A stretch of 64,000 nucleotides of DNA from Daucus carota subsp. sativus (GCF_001625215.2 NC_030388.2:26586558-26650557), one strand, 5' to 3'. Shown: positions 1 through 11,607, counted from the stretch's first letter. The notes: a model not told the origin generated them from the sequence alone. Numbers and translations are program-made.

Positions 1-800
1 AGAGAAGTGAAAGCATGCTCCTTCATTTACCATAAATATATATGTATTTGAAGCACAAGACTAGACCATTACCTCTTTTAAGTTGTTTTAATTCTCTTTT
101 CCTTTTAATCTCCCAAAGCTTTCTTTCTGCCGGACTTTCTTCACTTGTTTTCTTCTCCTCGGCTCACTTTTTAACTTCTTTTATCCAACAAAACTCTAGG
201 CACCCCAAAGTTGGGTTTTTATAGAGCTCCCCTTAATTGCGATTACTCCTAATATCCATTAATTAATTTTTAACTATGCACTTTGCTTGGCCGCCAAGTA
301 TCGAGACTTGGGCACCAAGTGATTATGCTTGCGTTCCAAGTTTCGTAACTTGTTCCCTAAGTTCCGTCTCACTATTAATAATTCCCACTTCATTTATACT
401 TTTCATAATTGTGAATATGAAATAATTAAATCTTTGTACAAAATAATTAAATAAGTATATTATTAACTATTTTAATATTTTCTAATCAATCCCCAAATTT
501 ATAAAATAATAGAAATAATCATCTTGGCTAAAACGTAATATTTATTCACAAGTCATTAAATAAATATTCATGTCTACTATACCTTTCATATGAACGCAGC
601 TATCGCGTTAATATACATATTTAAATTAACGACAGGCCCACACCAAATAATATTACGTGTTTTCTAGAATTCTTAAAACTACGACCTTAATATTTCCCGC
701 ATTATAAATCTTATTAAATCCGAGACTAATAAAATAGTCCTTTTTGCACAATAAATAATTAAATTAAATAATCATACTTGTAAATTTCACGGGTGTTACA
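1..800. mobile_element. End of an LTR (retrotransposon LTR running off the left edge)
   Basis: The stretch ends in GGGTGTTACA at 791-800, the usual CA terminus of plant LTRs that begin TGTAACACCC, and ATAAG follows at 801-805 as a possible target duplication. A pyrimidine-rich block (about 75-190) followed by a TATATA-poor, AT-rich tail resembles the organisation of the solo LTR at 61366-63790. No primer-binding site follows, so this is the end of a 3' LTR or a solo LTR. The other end is outside the window. The short frames here are not credible genes. Confidence 0.5.
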
Positions 801-805
801 ATAAG

Positions 806-1306
806 TCTCAAAAGAGCATGATTTGTTGGTAAATTGGTAACAGTATCTATGCAAATTGGTAACAGTATCTATGCAAATGTTTTTATAAATGAAATTTCAT
901 TTCATTTCATTTTCACTTCCCGAATAATATACAAATGTTTTTAATATTTATTTGTTATTGGATATATTATCCTTAATTTTTAATATATATTAGTTGTTAT
1001 ATATATTGACTTATATTATTCTTGTTCCATTGTCTACACTTTCAGGATGCTTGGAAGAAGACGGGTTTTTCTTTTCGGACATTAAAGTTTTATTGTCTAA
1101 ATTTTCCCGGTCATCTTGCATGTCCGATGGTTAGATGATAAACTTTCTTGAATGAAAGAATTATCACGGTGAATTGCCGAATCTTTTCGTTGAGATCCAT
1201 TCTCATTGTAAAAAAAAAAAGTCTCCCAACCATCCCACTTAAGATTCTAACGTCGTCGTTACATCGAAATGGATAATTCATAAGGCTCCTCGATATGAGA
1301 CCGGCG
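806..1306. other. Intergenic, no gene seen; 22-bp tandem duplication
   Basis: AT-rich sequence without a supportable frame. A 22-bp unit is repeated exactly twice at 831-852 and 853-874. Nothing else stands out. Confidence 0.6.
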
Positions 1307-1874
1307 TTGGGGTGCCCATCAGCCCATGGGTTACCAAAACCCGCCCAAACCGACCCAACCGACCCGACCCAACCCTAAACCAACCCGAAAATATTTAAAT
1401 CGAATTTTGATTGGGTTGAAAATTATTAAAATTGACTTCAATGGGTTGGGTTAGGATTTTGCCTATAACCCGCCCATTCTAATCCGACCCGCATATTTTA
1501 TTTACTTTTCACATATTTTATTTGTTTTTAGAGAAACAATTTTAGGTGTCGTTCTATCTAAACCAACATTATATCATATATCACTTAAATTCATAATAAG
1601 TGCGTGAAATAATTTCTAATTTGAACGAATCATGAGTTCCGCTTAATAAGAACTAAGCTATTGGCAAACAAACTCGATAATGAACTCAACTTGTATCGAA
1701 AAAATTGTGAAAATACAAAACTAGGTGATCCTACCTCACACTCATTTTCTAGTAACCTATTCTAACCGACCCAAACCAAAATAAATTCTAACCGACCCAA
1801 CCCGATGAAATTTAAACCGAGCTTTAATTGGGTTTAACATATAACCCGCCCAACCCGACCCGTGGGCACTCCTA
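1307..1874. mobile_element. hAT-like non-autonomous element with GGGTTGGG-type arrays
   Basis: The ends are inverted: TTGGGGTGCCCAT on the left and, read on the minus strand from the right, TAGGAGTGCCCAC. Each end runs into irregular short repeats of the ACCCGACCC/GGGTTGGG type (about 1335-1385 and 1835-1865). The middle is AT-rich with no coding capacity. The design matches the better preserved hAT elements at 6555, 28149 and 28969. No clean 8-bp duplication is visible, so boundaries are approximate. Confidence 0.5.
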
Positions 1875-2291
1875 GGATTGGGGTGTTACAAACTCGCCCA
1901 CTTAAATTTTTGGTCAAGTTGAAACGGATGGTCCATAGATTGGTTTCATATCCCCACCTCTGAATTCTTGTTTTTGTAAAAATAATACCACCAGTCTTTG
2001 TATACCCACTTTTGCTAACTTAGATAATCAAATTTTTGATAATGAGATTTTGACAACCCAAATCAAATCCCAAGTTTTTTTTCAAAAACTGAGGTCATGT
2101 CTCGAACTTCAAATCTGAAAATAAACCAAAGTATACTGGATCCAAACATAACAATTTGAGTAATTTACAATTTTACCACAACTCTCAAAAAATCTTGATT
2201 TGTTGGTAGAACTAATAACAATATTTATGTTTATAAATTAAATTAAAATATTCACACTTATCGACGTGGAACTCAACTACTACGTGTCCAT
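1875..2291. other. Intergenic, no gene seen
   Basis: AT-rich spacer between the hAT-like element and the MITE nest. No frame, structural RNA or terminal repeat was recognised. Confidence 0.5.
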
Positions 2292-2365
2292 GACATTTTA
2301 ACATCATCGGAAGGGTTAGTAATTTGAAGACATTTTAACATCATCGGAAGGGTTAATAATTTGAA
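2292..2365. repeat. 37-bp tandem duplication
   Basis: Two consecutive 37-bp units, 2292-2328 and 2329-2365, differ at one base (GTTAGTAA versus GTTAATAA). The right unit contains the left target duplication of the adjacent Mutator-like MITE and its first four bases, which suggests the duplication arose after that MITE inserted. Confidence 0.75.
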
Positions 2366-2569
2366 TTTTCTATGATGTGCTCATGGGCACACAATAGTCC
2401 CTAACTCTCATGAGAATACTAGTTGATTGGTGGATGGGTAATAAATATTGATGACCCCCCCCCCCCCCCCCCCCCCGGCTCATTTACACCAATTCTACCA
2501 ATCAAATAAAGCCATTTTCATGAGAGTTGGTGTTTATTGTGTACCCTTGGGCACACATTAGAAAGACTT
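2362..2569. mobile_element. Mutator-like MITE, 192-bp family, copy 1
   Basis: First of three copies (others at 20682-20873 and 48696-48887) sharing inverted ends with a near-palindromic GTGTGCCCATGGGCACAC core. This copy is 208 bp; the extra length is mostly a run of 22 C residues at 2455-2476. The left target duplication TTAATAATT is at 2353-2361. The right one is interrupted by two later insertions and reappears as one T (2570 or 2937) plus TAATAATT at 3242-3249. No coding capacity. Confidence 0.8.
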
Positions 2570-2572
2570 TTA

Positions 2573-2936
2573 GGTACTGTTTGGGGTTGCTGTTGCAGAC
2601 AGCAACAGCAGCTTTTTGCTGAAAAGCAGGTGAAAAACTGTTTGGTAAATCGAAAAGCAGCTTTTCCGAACAGCAGCTTTTAGCTGAAAAGCTGCTGTTA
2701 GAAAAAGCAGGTCCTCCCATGCTTTTGGAAAAAGCTGTTTTTCAGCTTTTGCAGAATGCTGTTATAGATTTCATTATAAATCCTTACCAAAAACATTATT
2801 ATTTTTTATATTATAACTCAAATAAGTTAATATCAAAAAATTACCAAACAGTTATCTGATTTCTACAACAGCACTTATTTTACCAGCACTTATTCTGACA
2901 GCACAGCAATTTTTAACAGCACTCCCAAACAGACCC
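2573..2936. mobile_element. Tourist/PIF-Harbinger-like MITE
   Basis: Flanked by TTA at 2570-2572 and 2937-2939, the 3-bp duplication typical of PIF/Harbinger. Ends are inverted: GGTACTGTTTGGGG on the left and, on the minus strand, GGGTCTGTTTGGGA on the right. Subterminal stretches are rich in AGCAGCTTTT and CAGCA motifs. It inserted into the right target duplication of the Mutator-like MITE next to it. Confidence 0.75.
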
Positions 2937-2939
2937 TTA

Positions 2940-3241
2940 CTCCCTCCGTCTCAATTTATAGGTCTAGTTTGGAAAAAAAATTGTCCCAAAATACTTGTCC
3001 CTCTCTTCTTTCAATACAAATTTATCTACATATTAATTGTGATTTTTTTGAAACTCAACATTATTCTCATTTCTCAATGCACTAAATCCCTATATTTATT
3101 GTGATTTTTTTGAAATTCAACTATATTCTCACTTATCAATACACTAATCAATGATACATTAGATAATATTCTACCTAACCAACTTTTTTCTTAATATGTG
3201 TGTTTATTCCAAAATGGACCTATAAATTGAGACGGAGGGAG
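2940..3241. mobile_element. Stowaway-like MITE (Tc1/mariner type)
   Basis: About 300 bp bounded by inverted CTCCCTCCGTCTCAATTTAT ends and TA duplications at 2938-2939 and 3242-3243. The left TA lies inside the TTA duplication of the neighbouring Tourist-like element, so the two are directly adjacent. Same broad family as more than ten other elements in this window. Confidence 0.85.
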
Positions 3242-3249
3242 TAATAATT

Positions 3250-5969
3250 TAATGGAAATTAAAATTTTGCGGACATTCACAGAACTCTATTAAACATTTA
3301 AACTGCATTGTTTTGGCGCTCAATAATAATTTATGAACCAATACTAGTATATCGTACTTCGTAGTAATCTGGTACAACTAAGGGCCACGGCAGAAAATGC
3401 TCCGACTATTTACACTGTCAGATGCTGCTCCTAAATATTGACTTCGAGTCTTTGACTACAATGTAAAGGATTTTTTGCATTTACAACTAACAACTACTCC
3501 TTCTCTTTGTATGCCACACATTTTTTAAATTTTTTCCCACCATTTGACATATAAATATATGAATAATTTTTATTTTGGTAATAATAAAAATTAATAATAA
3601 AATTATTTTCAATTTAAAATATTTACTTTAAATATTAACATAAATATAAAAATATTATAATATTATCATTTAATATATTATTTTGTTTTCAATATAGAAC
3701 AAATTTAGTTAAATTAATTTTGATTATATATTTAAAACAAGCCATAAAACTAATATTTTAAATATAGCTAATGATTATAGATAATATTTCATGATCATAA
3801 ATTCTTAAGGCTTCCATAAATTTTTTAACAATTATGTTTAATTTTAACTTTTCACATTGAAATTGCTCTAATTTAACTTATTTTCAGCGATCAGCCATGG
3901 TACTCTATTATTCTTTGTTCTTTCAATTATTCCCCAATAATAAAGGATCCCATCCCAATCACGTGAACAATCTTTAATAACAAAACCCCCAAGATTACAC
4001 ACCGGCTCGATCAACTAATCACACCACTCCAAAATACAATTTATTTATGATAATCTGTATGTGTACCTTGTTGCAATTGTACTTTACTTTCCCCACATTC
4101 CTCTGCAATGAGAAACTAGCATTGTGCTGTTATCATTGTGTTCATCCCATGCCTGGTTTTCTCACGTGACCCTTGTGCTCTGTCACGTGTCAGTAGCATA
4201 ATTATCAGTCTTTATTTAAAAAATAAAATTATTGTTATTCCAAACTTTAGCCTGAGATTTAGAACCGAACAGACCACTATGTGTTTGTTCTCTTCCTTTA
4301 TATGGACTTTTTGTGGCATGTCTGAGATTCCATTTGGAGTTTTACTAGTTGACTAATTATATAAACTCCAAACGTTAATCTTACTTTACATCTAGATTAT
4401 TACCCAGAGGATTGATAATTGACAATTGAAGCATTCGATGGATTTATGTGTCAGACGGTTAATTTAAACTATATGTTCTTTTGGTAAATGTGGACAGTTG
4501 TAACTTGTGTAGAATAGTAATGTAGAAACAAGAACTTGGGTTGATTTCTGGTTTGGACTTTGGTAAAATGTCAAGTACATAAGTTAATTATTATCCAACT
4601 CTAAATTGTTGTGCTGGGGCGATATGGAATATTTTGTGTTCATAAATTTAAGTTTTAACGTGCATGTATCTCTATATATCAAGTAAAACTGGGAAAATTA
4701 ATTTTATATGGCATCACCTGTCTTAGATTACATCAATTACCCAAAATTCGTCCCGATGTCATCCAACAATTCATTTCAGGTCCACTAAAGCCGACTAAAA
4801 TTCCAAACTACCGAAAGGATTCAAAAGAATTTAAAAACTAATACTCGATATCATTTACGTCAGGTTTAGGTCTAAACCAACTCGAGCCTCGCAAACCTTC
4901 TCGTATTCTTAAAATTATTATTTGCATTTTAATTTGTATTTAATCGTTTATACAGAATAAAGACTATAATAAAAATTAATGTACCTTCGTCTTTTCCTAC
5001 TTGCAAATGAAAATGTAAATCCAGACATATTTGTAATAATTTATTGGGAAAATTTTGTCAATTTGTTTTACATATAAAAAACCAAGGGTTAAAATTTTGG
5101 GATTGGAATTCTAAATTTTGCATCGGCGTAAAATACCGAGTTTTAAAGCTTGAGCTGTTACTTTCACAAAAAGCACATAGTTGAAGCTTTGTCCATAACC
5201 CTAGAAAGCGAAAAGATATTGTTCGTAAAACCTGTAATAATGCAACTAAATTAATGGGGTAAAGTTTAGGTATCATGAGAATGGCACTTGTTTGGCTTGG
5301 TTATGTAAATAAACAAAGACTAAAATGTTTACGTATAATTTAGAGCCAGTATGTCAGTAGTTTTTGCCAAACAGAAGAGGAAGAACAGAAGATGATAAGC
5401 CTTGTCACCTAATTTTGTCGTACTTTGCATACCACTCCATTTGGCTAAATTGGCTACGAAGCATACCAAGGTTATTGTTCAGTCTGTTGAGGTCTGTGTA
5501 TATGTAGGAGAAATCTTTATTTAGGAAGTTTAGGAGGGTTTGATTAACATGGAGGATGAACAAAAATCGAAATCTCAAATTCAATCATATATTCATATGT
5601 GGATTAACATTTTATTGTATAGAATGAAATTTTGTTCTTATTTGATGGATATATCACTTTTTGCACATATTTAAAATACTCGTGCCCATATTCTCCATTT
5701 ATTCATATCATTTATTTTCATTCCAAATTTTCTTTCTCATCTGATCTGAACGCCTCTTACGGTGTCATTCTCGGTAAGACGGTAACAATAGTTAAATAAT
5801 TAGATTAAAATTCATAATTCGTAGAATATATGGTGAAATTACATGTACTAAAATCAATTACACTACCAAGTATCAATTTTTGTTGAAATTTGAAATCTTT
5901 CTGTAAGAACAATGCAGTATTGCTGCATACACTGTCCCTCAATAATAAGGTTTTCTATCAATTACAGAC
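3250..5969. other. Intergenic, no gene seen
   Basis: About 2.7 kb of AT-rich sequence. The few frames over 60 codons (4138-4356, 5058-5276) show no domain, codon pattern or splice context that supports a gene. Confidence 0.5.
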
Positions 5970-5972
5970 TTA

Positions 5973-6323
5973 GAGCAACTCCAAGGCATTAGACCTCTTA
6001 GGTAAAAGTGTTTATGTGGCACCTACATGGCATCTATGTGACACATTTTAGACAATAGGTAAAAATTCTACACTCCAACCATGACCCTTTAGCAAAAAAA
6101 TATAGATAACTAAAATTAGGATTGCTACATTTGTAAAACATCTAAAGCTATTCTGTATAATTTTAGATAATATAATTATACATAATACCATTGGAGTGAA
6201 ACTAGAACCTCTTAGCTGATTATTTATATATCATATTATAGCTGTGAAACTAGAACCTCTTAGCTGATTATTTATATATCATATTATAGCTAACAAATAT
6301 AAATAAGACCCTTGGAGATGATC
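5973..6323. mobile_element. PIF/Harbinger-like MITE of the GAGCATCTCCAA type
   Basis: Bounded by TTA at 5970-5972 and 6324-6326, with inverted ends GAGCAACTCCAAGG and, from the right on the minus strand, GATCATCTCCAAGG. Related to the element at 41219-41612. It contains an exact 48-bp tandem duplication at 6196-6243 and 6244-6291. Confidence 0.7.
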
Positions 6324-6554
6324 TTACACAGTACAGTATTGTTATTATTCCAGGCTAGTCCTCTTTTACTCAGGCTCCTAGTAAAAATGTGCAATACGAC
6401 ATGCTTCGTAATTTTGGGTCAGGCTTGGGCTAGTGTAGCAACCTTAAGCTGGAAAAAAGAGTGCTGGAGCCCAACTAATATATAGCCCATCTCACGTAAT
6501 ATAATATCACGAGACGATGAAAGGTCTGGAAGTGTGCAAGTTGAACTCTGCAGA

Positions 6555-7320
6555 TAGGGCTGTTTAACGAACCGAGCTGTTCGCGAACAAGCTCGAGCTC
6601 GGCTCGTTAAAAGCTCGTTCGGCTCGGCTCGTTAAGTTAACGAGCTCGAGCTCGAACACAAAAAATTGTTCGTTAAGTAAACGAGCTCGAGCCGAGCTTT
6701 TAGTATGTTCGGCTCGAGCTCGGCTCGAGCTTGGCTCGAGCTCGGCTCGTTAAAACTCGAAAAAATGTAATATTTTTGGGGTTTTTTTTATAATTTATAT
6801 ATGTTATTGAACTCAGAATTCAACATATAATTTATATATATATATATTTTAGTGATGTAACCAAAATTTCAGAAAATAATAATTTTATATGGTTTGCTAT
6901 TTTAATAGTCAAGTAGAAGGTTAACTAGTACCGCTAACTAGTGTTTAATCCTAAATTAGTGTTTCAATTTTTTAAAAAATATTTCTTACCGATCCAACCG
7001 TATGGATGTTAACATATATACATTTTAGTGATATAAACAAAGTTTCAAAAAAATTAAAATTATTTGGTTAGCTATTTTAAGAGTCAACTAGCGGTTTGTC
7101 TTTATTTTTTTTCTGGCTCGGCTCGACTCGACTCGACTCGGCTCGGCTTGTATTTGTTCGCGAACAAGCTCGTGTTCGGCTCGTTAGTTAACGAGCCGAG
7201 CTTGAACACAATTTTTGTTCGATAAAAAAGCTCGGCTCGGCTCGACTCGTCAGAAAAAAAAATTAAAGCTCGGCTCGGTTCGGTCAAAACTCGGCTCGGC
7301 TCGGTTCGTGAACAGCCCTA
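6555..7320. mobile_element. hAT element with CTCGGCTCGG arrays at both ends
   Basis: The 766-bp element starts TAGGGCTGTT and ends AACAGCCCTA, with a perfect 8-bp duplication TCTGCAGA at 6547-6554 and 7321-7328, diagnostic of the hAT superfamily. Each end carries about 200 bp of short GAGCTCGGCTCG-type repeats in inverted orientation around an AT-rich core. No transposase is encoded; the 61-codon minus frame at 7102-7287 is only the repeat array read as protein. Confidence 0.88.
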
Positions 7321-7328
7321 TCTGCAGA

Positions 7329-8504
7329 CAACAAATTCAGGTCACGTGTTGCTTATATATGTTTATTTTTTTCTAAAAAATTAAGTCTTTAATATTTTTA
7401 TTTTCTATACTTATTACTATTCAATATAATTTATATATCATTACTTTAATAAATCTTATTTAAATCATAATATTTTAATAATTACTAATGAAATCTTAAC
7501 ATACAAATTTAGAATTATTATGCAATAGTAAAATGAATTATATCATATACTTTACTAAATCTCATAAATAAAAAATATTTTTATACATAACATTATATAA
7601 GAATGAAAATATTATGCTACACTAATTACAAAATCAAAAAATATTAATTAATTAAAACATAAATAAACAAATATACAATATAAAAAAAGGTCTAGCTTAT
7701 CGTAACAAACAAATCTCAAAAGAACTTATCTGTTCAACATGTATTTTTTTTGGCGGTAATATCTGTAGTAGTCCTAGTAAAAATCTGAATTAATTAAAAA
7801 AAAAGAGAAAAACGAACTACACGAAAGAGTCGGCGTGCTCTAGTAGGAGTATAGTTATATATATATATTATTTGCTTGTATGAGAATCCTTCTTCTACAC
7901 CTGTTCGATGTTTACTTGTGCATATTAATTCTTGCTCTTAAAGCTTCCATTCGGTTTCGTTGGCTTTTCAATCTTGCACTCTGCTGATCGATCTACTGGT
8001 AAGTCTTTGCCATTATATGTTTGTGTAATTCGGTTTTCCCATGTTTCGATGCATATAATTAATTTCATGCATGCAGACTATACAGTTATGGTTTGATCAT
8101 GCACATTAAAATTCTGTGCGAAATTGTTTAAGGTGTGTGAATGGGTACCAAGAGGAGTTTAACGAATGATTTACCCTCCAAATGGGATTGAAGTTCAAAC
8201 ACATAACATATGGGTTTGAGGTTCTGATTCTCGTTAACCGGATTCGTTAACACATGGTTTTGAGGTTCCGATTCTCGTTAACTGGGTCCATTAATCATGA
8301 ACCAAACGCGTCCCAGATAGTCGTCCTAGATAGTCTTGTACTAAGTGTTGCTGCTTAATTTTTCAGATGATCATTGGTTGTGAGGTTAAAGTAACTGACC
8401 TAATTTTGCTATTTTTTGCAGGGCTGTTCTAAACTTGGAGTTCATTAGAAATAATATACCAGCTTAGTGTCTTTTATGACTGATAGGTAAAAAGAATAGA
8501 GTTC
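7329..8504 (+). promoter_or_regulatory. Upstream region and 5' leader of the Raf-like kinase gene
   Basis: The first 500 bases are AT-rich with no gene. A probable 5'-UTR intron runs from GTAAGT at 7999 to TTTTTTGCAG ending at 8421. A four-codon upstream frame (ATG 8476, stop 8488-8490) lies 14 bases before the main ATG. The transcription start was not determined; a TATATATATA run lies at about 7857-7868. Confidence 0.5.
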
Positions 8505-10473
8505 ATGGAGAAAAATAGGGAAGAAGAGGGTGAGGTTAAGAAAATTGAATATGGAGATGTGGCTTTAGGTTTTAATTTAATAAGGGCAAGAGCAAAACTA
8601 AGCCAAAAGGATACGTGGGGGAGAGCGACGAGGAGTCTTAGTGGCAAGGAGATGATGATCTTCCGCGCAGACAGAGTTGATCTCAAGAATTTAGATGTTC
8701 AGTTGGAGAAGCACTTGAAGACACTTCCGTCAATTAACTTGAAACCATATATGCCTTTGCCTAAAGAAGATTGGGAGCTTGATCTTAGCAAGCTGGAGAT
8801 TAGATACTATAAAGCTCACGGCAGTTTTGGTACTGTATACAGGGGTACATACGATGAAACAGATGTTGCAGGTATGCACTAGATTTCAAGAATCTATTTG
8901 TGATTTTTTTGGTTATCTGACATGTGTTTTCTCTCCATTCTCACATTCTCTTTGTAATATATTTTAGCTATTCTAATACAATTGGATCCGTCAGTTCTCT
9001 TTTGAAGAGAATTGGCTTTGCTTTCAATTTAGTTGAGACAAATTAAAACTTGCTTTATTTATCTTAAAGGTCTCACCAAACTGTCATCATTCTTGTATCA
9101 TAGTGAAGCTGCTGGATTGGGGAGAGGATGGGAAGGCCACTAGTTCAAAAACTGCAGCTCTGAGAGCAGCATTTCGACAAGAGATTTCTGTTTGGCACAA
9201 GCTTGACCACCCGAATGTCACAAAGGTATGCATATTTTACTCTCGTTGATTTCTTTTTCTGCTTGCTACATTTAAAATTAAAATTTGTGTATGTGTTTCT
9301 TCCCTGCACAAAATATATACGATGATCCAACAAATTCTTTGACAGTGTCTTCCTTTATGATATCCTAAATCTTATATGGTTTATTTGAAGTAGAAGCCGT
9401 CCAGTTTGTTGTTCTAATGTTCATCCAAACTCTTGACTGCAGTTTGTTGGTGCAGCACTGGGGACTTCAGATATAAAAATTCCTGCGGAAAGCTCTACGA
9501 CCAAAGAGCCTCCTAGCCTTCCAGCAAAGGCATGTTGTGTTGTCGTAGAATTTCTTCGTGGAGGAACATTGAAAGAATTACTCTACAGAAACAGGAAAAA
9601 GAAACTTCCTTTTAAGACCGTGGTCCAGCTTGCATTGGATTTAGCCAGAGGGTAAGCTTGTTTTTGATGTGTACATACGAAACTTGGTAGTGGCAAGCCA
9701 TAATTCTTATTTATGTCTTTACTTCTGCAGTTTGAGCTATTTACACTCCAACAATATTGTACACCGGGATGTGAAAGCTGAAAATATGCTACTGGATGCC
9801 CAAAGAAATTTAAAAATTGCTGATTTTGGGCTTGCTCGAGTTGAAGCTCTGTATCCCGAAGATATGACTGGTGAAACAGGCACGATTGTGTACATGGCAC
9901 CTGAGGTAATAATCCCTGCCTTGGATTCTTCACTTCTTTTCGGCAGTTCTTAATCAACATTTTGACCTGAGTATCTTAACAAGGTGTTATTTGTAGGTTA
10001 TTGATGGCCAGCCATATAACAGGAAATGTGATGTCTACAGTTTTGCAATATGTCTATGGGAGATATATTGCTGTGATCGTCCTTATCCAAATCTCTGCTC
10101 AGCTGATGTCTCATATCAAGTCGTCGAGGAGGTCAGCCTAATTAATAGTTTTAATTTCTCTTGTTCACGTTATAATCTTTGATGTACTAGTATTAATCTG
10201 TAATAAATGAAGTGTTAATATTTGTCTTGTCCATGAAAAATAATTTGATGCTGGTTAATTTGACAGGATCTGCGGCCTAAGATCCCCAAGCGTTGTCCGA
10301 GTCCACTGGCAAGCATAATGAGAAAATGCTGGGATGAAGACCCAGAGAAACGACCCAGCATGGACGAGGCAGTCAGAATGTTGGAAGCCCTTGATACTAG
10401 CGAGGATGGAGGAATGACACCGAAAGGCCGGACTACAGGCTGTTTCTGCTTTGCTCCTGCCAGGGGTCATTGA
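8505..10473 (+). CDS. Raf-like MAPKKK (group C) serine/threonine kinase, CBC/HT1-related
   Basis: Six coding exons by eye: 8505-8871, 9104-9225, 9443-9651, 9731-9905, 9997-10131 and 10267-10473, 1215 nt, 404 residues. The first 90 residues are a group-specific N-terminus ending in [14 protein letters not shown]. The kinase domain follows: glycine loop GSFGTV (106-111), catalytic lysine K124 in VKLLDW, HRD at 244-246, DFG at 264-266, APE at 289-291. The C-terminus ends in a cysteine-bearing GCFCF stretch. It should be a soluble kinase. The sequence pattern matches Arabidopsis Raf-like group C kinases, of which CBC1/CBC2 and HT1 act in stomatal CO2 and light signalling; that role is inferred from family resemblance. 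All introns are GT-AG. Nothing appears missing, so it is likely functional. Confidence 0.93.
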
Positions 10474-11150
10474 AAACAATGTACATTTTTTTTAGATACA
10501 ATTCTTTTTAAAAAATTTGTTAATTTACCAGTGGCCTATGCAGTACCTTGTTTGAGGCTCTTAACTTACAGGATTGTCATGTGATTTGCTGTTGTAAGTA
10601 CTATAGTTTTGTTCTTGTGTCTTTTTGTTTACTTGTAGATTTGTAACATATTTTCTTGCTTCAGCCATTTATTTGATGGGTATGTACATTGGAAGAGATT
10701 ATGAGTAGATTTTTTTTTTTGGGGATCTGCAAGTATATTTCTGATGCAAAAATTAGTTCACATAAAATTTGCAGGCAGCATAAGTTGTTTTAGGTGTTGT
10801 GTTGTTGGCCATAGAATTTGTCAAAATTTTGGTCCCTAAACTACAAATTTGGAATAATATTTTATCAAGCCCACGGGCCAAAGCCAAAACTTTAGGCTCA
10901 AACGACATGCATTAGTTAGCTTCCACAGAATTGCCCCAGCCCCAAGGATTTCAAGCATAACCAGAAGTCCGAAATAAACCAAAACTTGGCCCTGTATAGA
11001 ATTTTCACTCTTCACTCTGCTTTCAAGCACTCTCCATTTGTTAACAATACTTTATCCCTGAGATAAACCAACGCAGAAATGTATATATATGAACCAATCC
11101 AAATTAATATATTAGCCCCCTCTCATTCATTCGTTTACAATTTTCTTTCA
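10474..11150. other. 3' flank of the kinase gene and intergenic spacer
   Basis: The first 200-250 bases are T-rich and probably the 3' UTR. No further gene seen; the 64-codon minus frame at 10836-11030 has no recognised feature. Confidence 0.5.
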
Positions 11151-11161
11151 TTATTAAAATG

Positions 11162-11607
11162 AGTTAATAGGCAAAAACATAACTAAACTCATGACCAACT
11201 TGCAATTGGGTCACTAAACTCAAAAAGTTTGCAAATAGATCACAAAACTAGATTTAACTTGCAGTCAACTCACTGAACTAGTAAAAACTTGCATTTAGGT
11301 CACTACGCCGTTAACTATCAGTTGACTTTAACGGAATCCGTTAAAAAATTAAAAAAAATTTGAAAAAAATATATAATTCGATTTTTTTAAAAAAAAATTC
11401 TGAAAACTTAACAAAATCTGAAAATTTTGAAAAAAACTTTAAAAAGATATGTAATTTTTTAAAAAAAATGTAAAAACTTCGGAAAAATCTAAAAATTTTG
11501 AAAATTTAAAATTTCGAAAAAATCTGGAAATTTGGAAAAACTTTTTGAGTTCAGTGACCCAACTGCAACTTCATCATGAATTCAATGATGTTTTTGCCTA
11601 TTTACCC
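11162..11607. mobile_element. Mutator-like MITE with an 11-bp target duplication
   Basis: Inverted ends carry TAATAGGCAAAAACAT and, from the right on the minus strand, TAAATAGGCAAAAACAT, followed by GGGTCACTGAACTC-like motifs. TTATTAAAATG occurs on both sides (11151-11161 and 11608-11618), in the 9-11 bp range of Mutator-like elements. The interior is A/T-rich and non-coding. Confidence 0.75.

Noticed and set aside
831..874. Short direct repeat considered as the start of a CRISPR-like array
   Set aside because: Only two adjacent 22-bp units without spacers, in a plant genome; a simple tandem duplication.
7102..7287. Minus-strand frame rich in SSRAE residues
   Set aside because: Translation of the CTCGG array of a hAT element.
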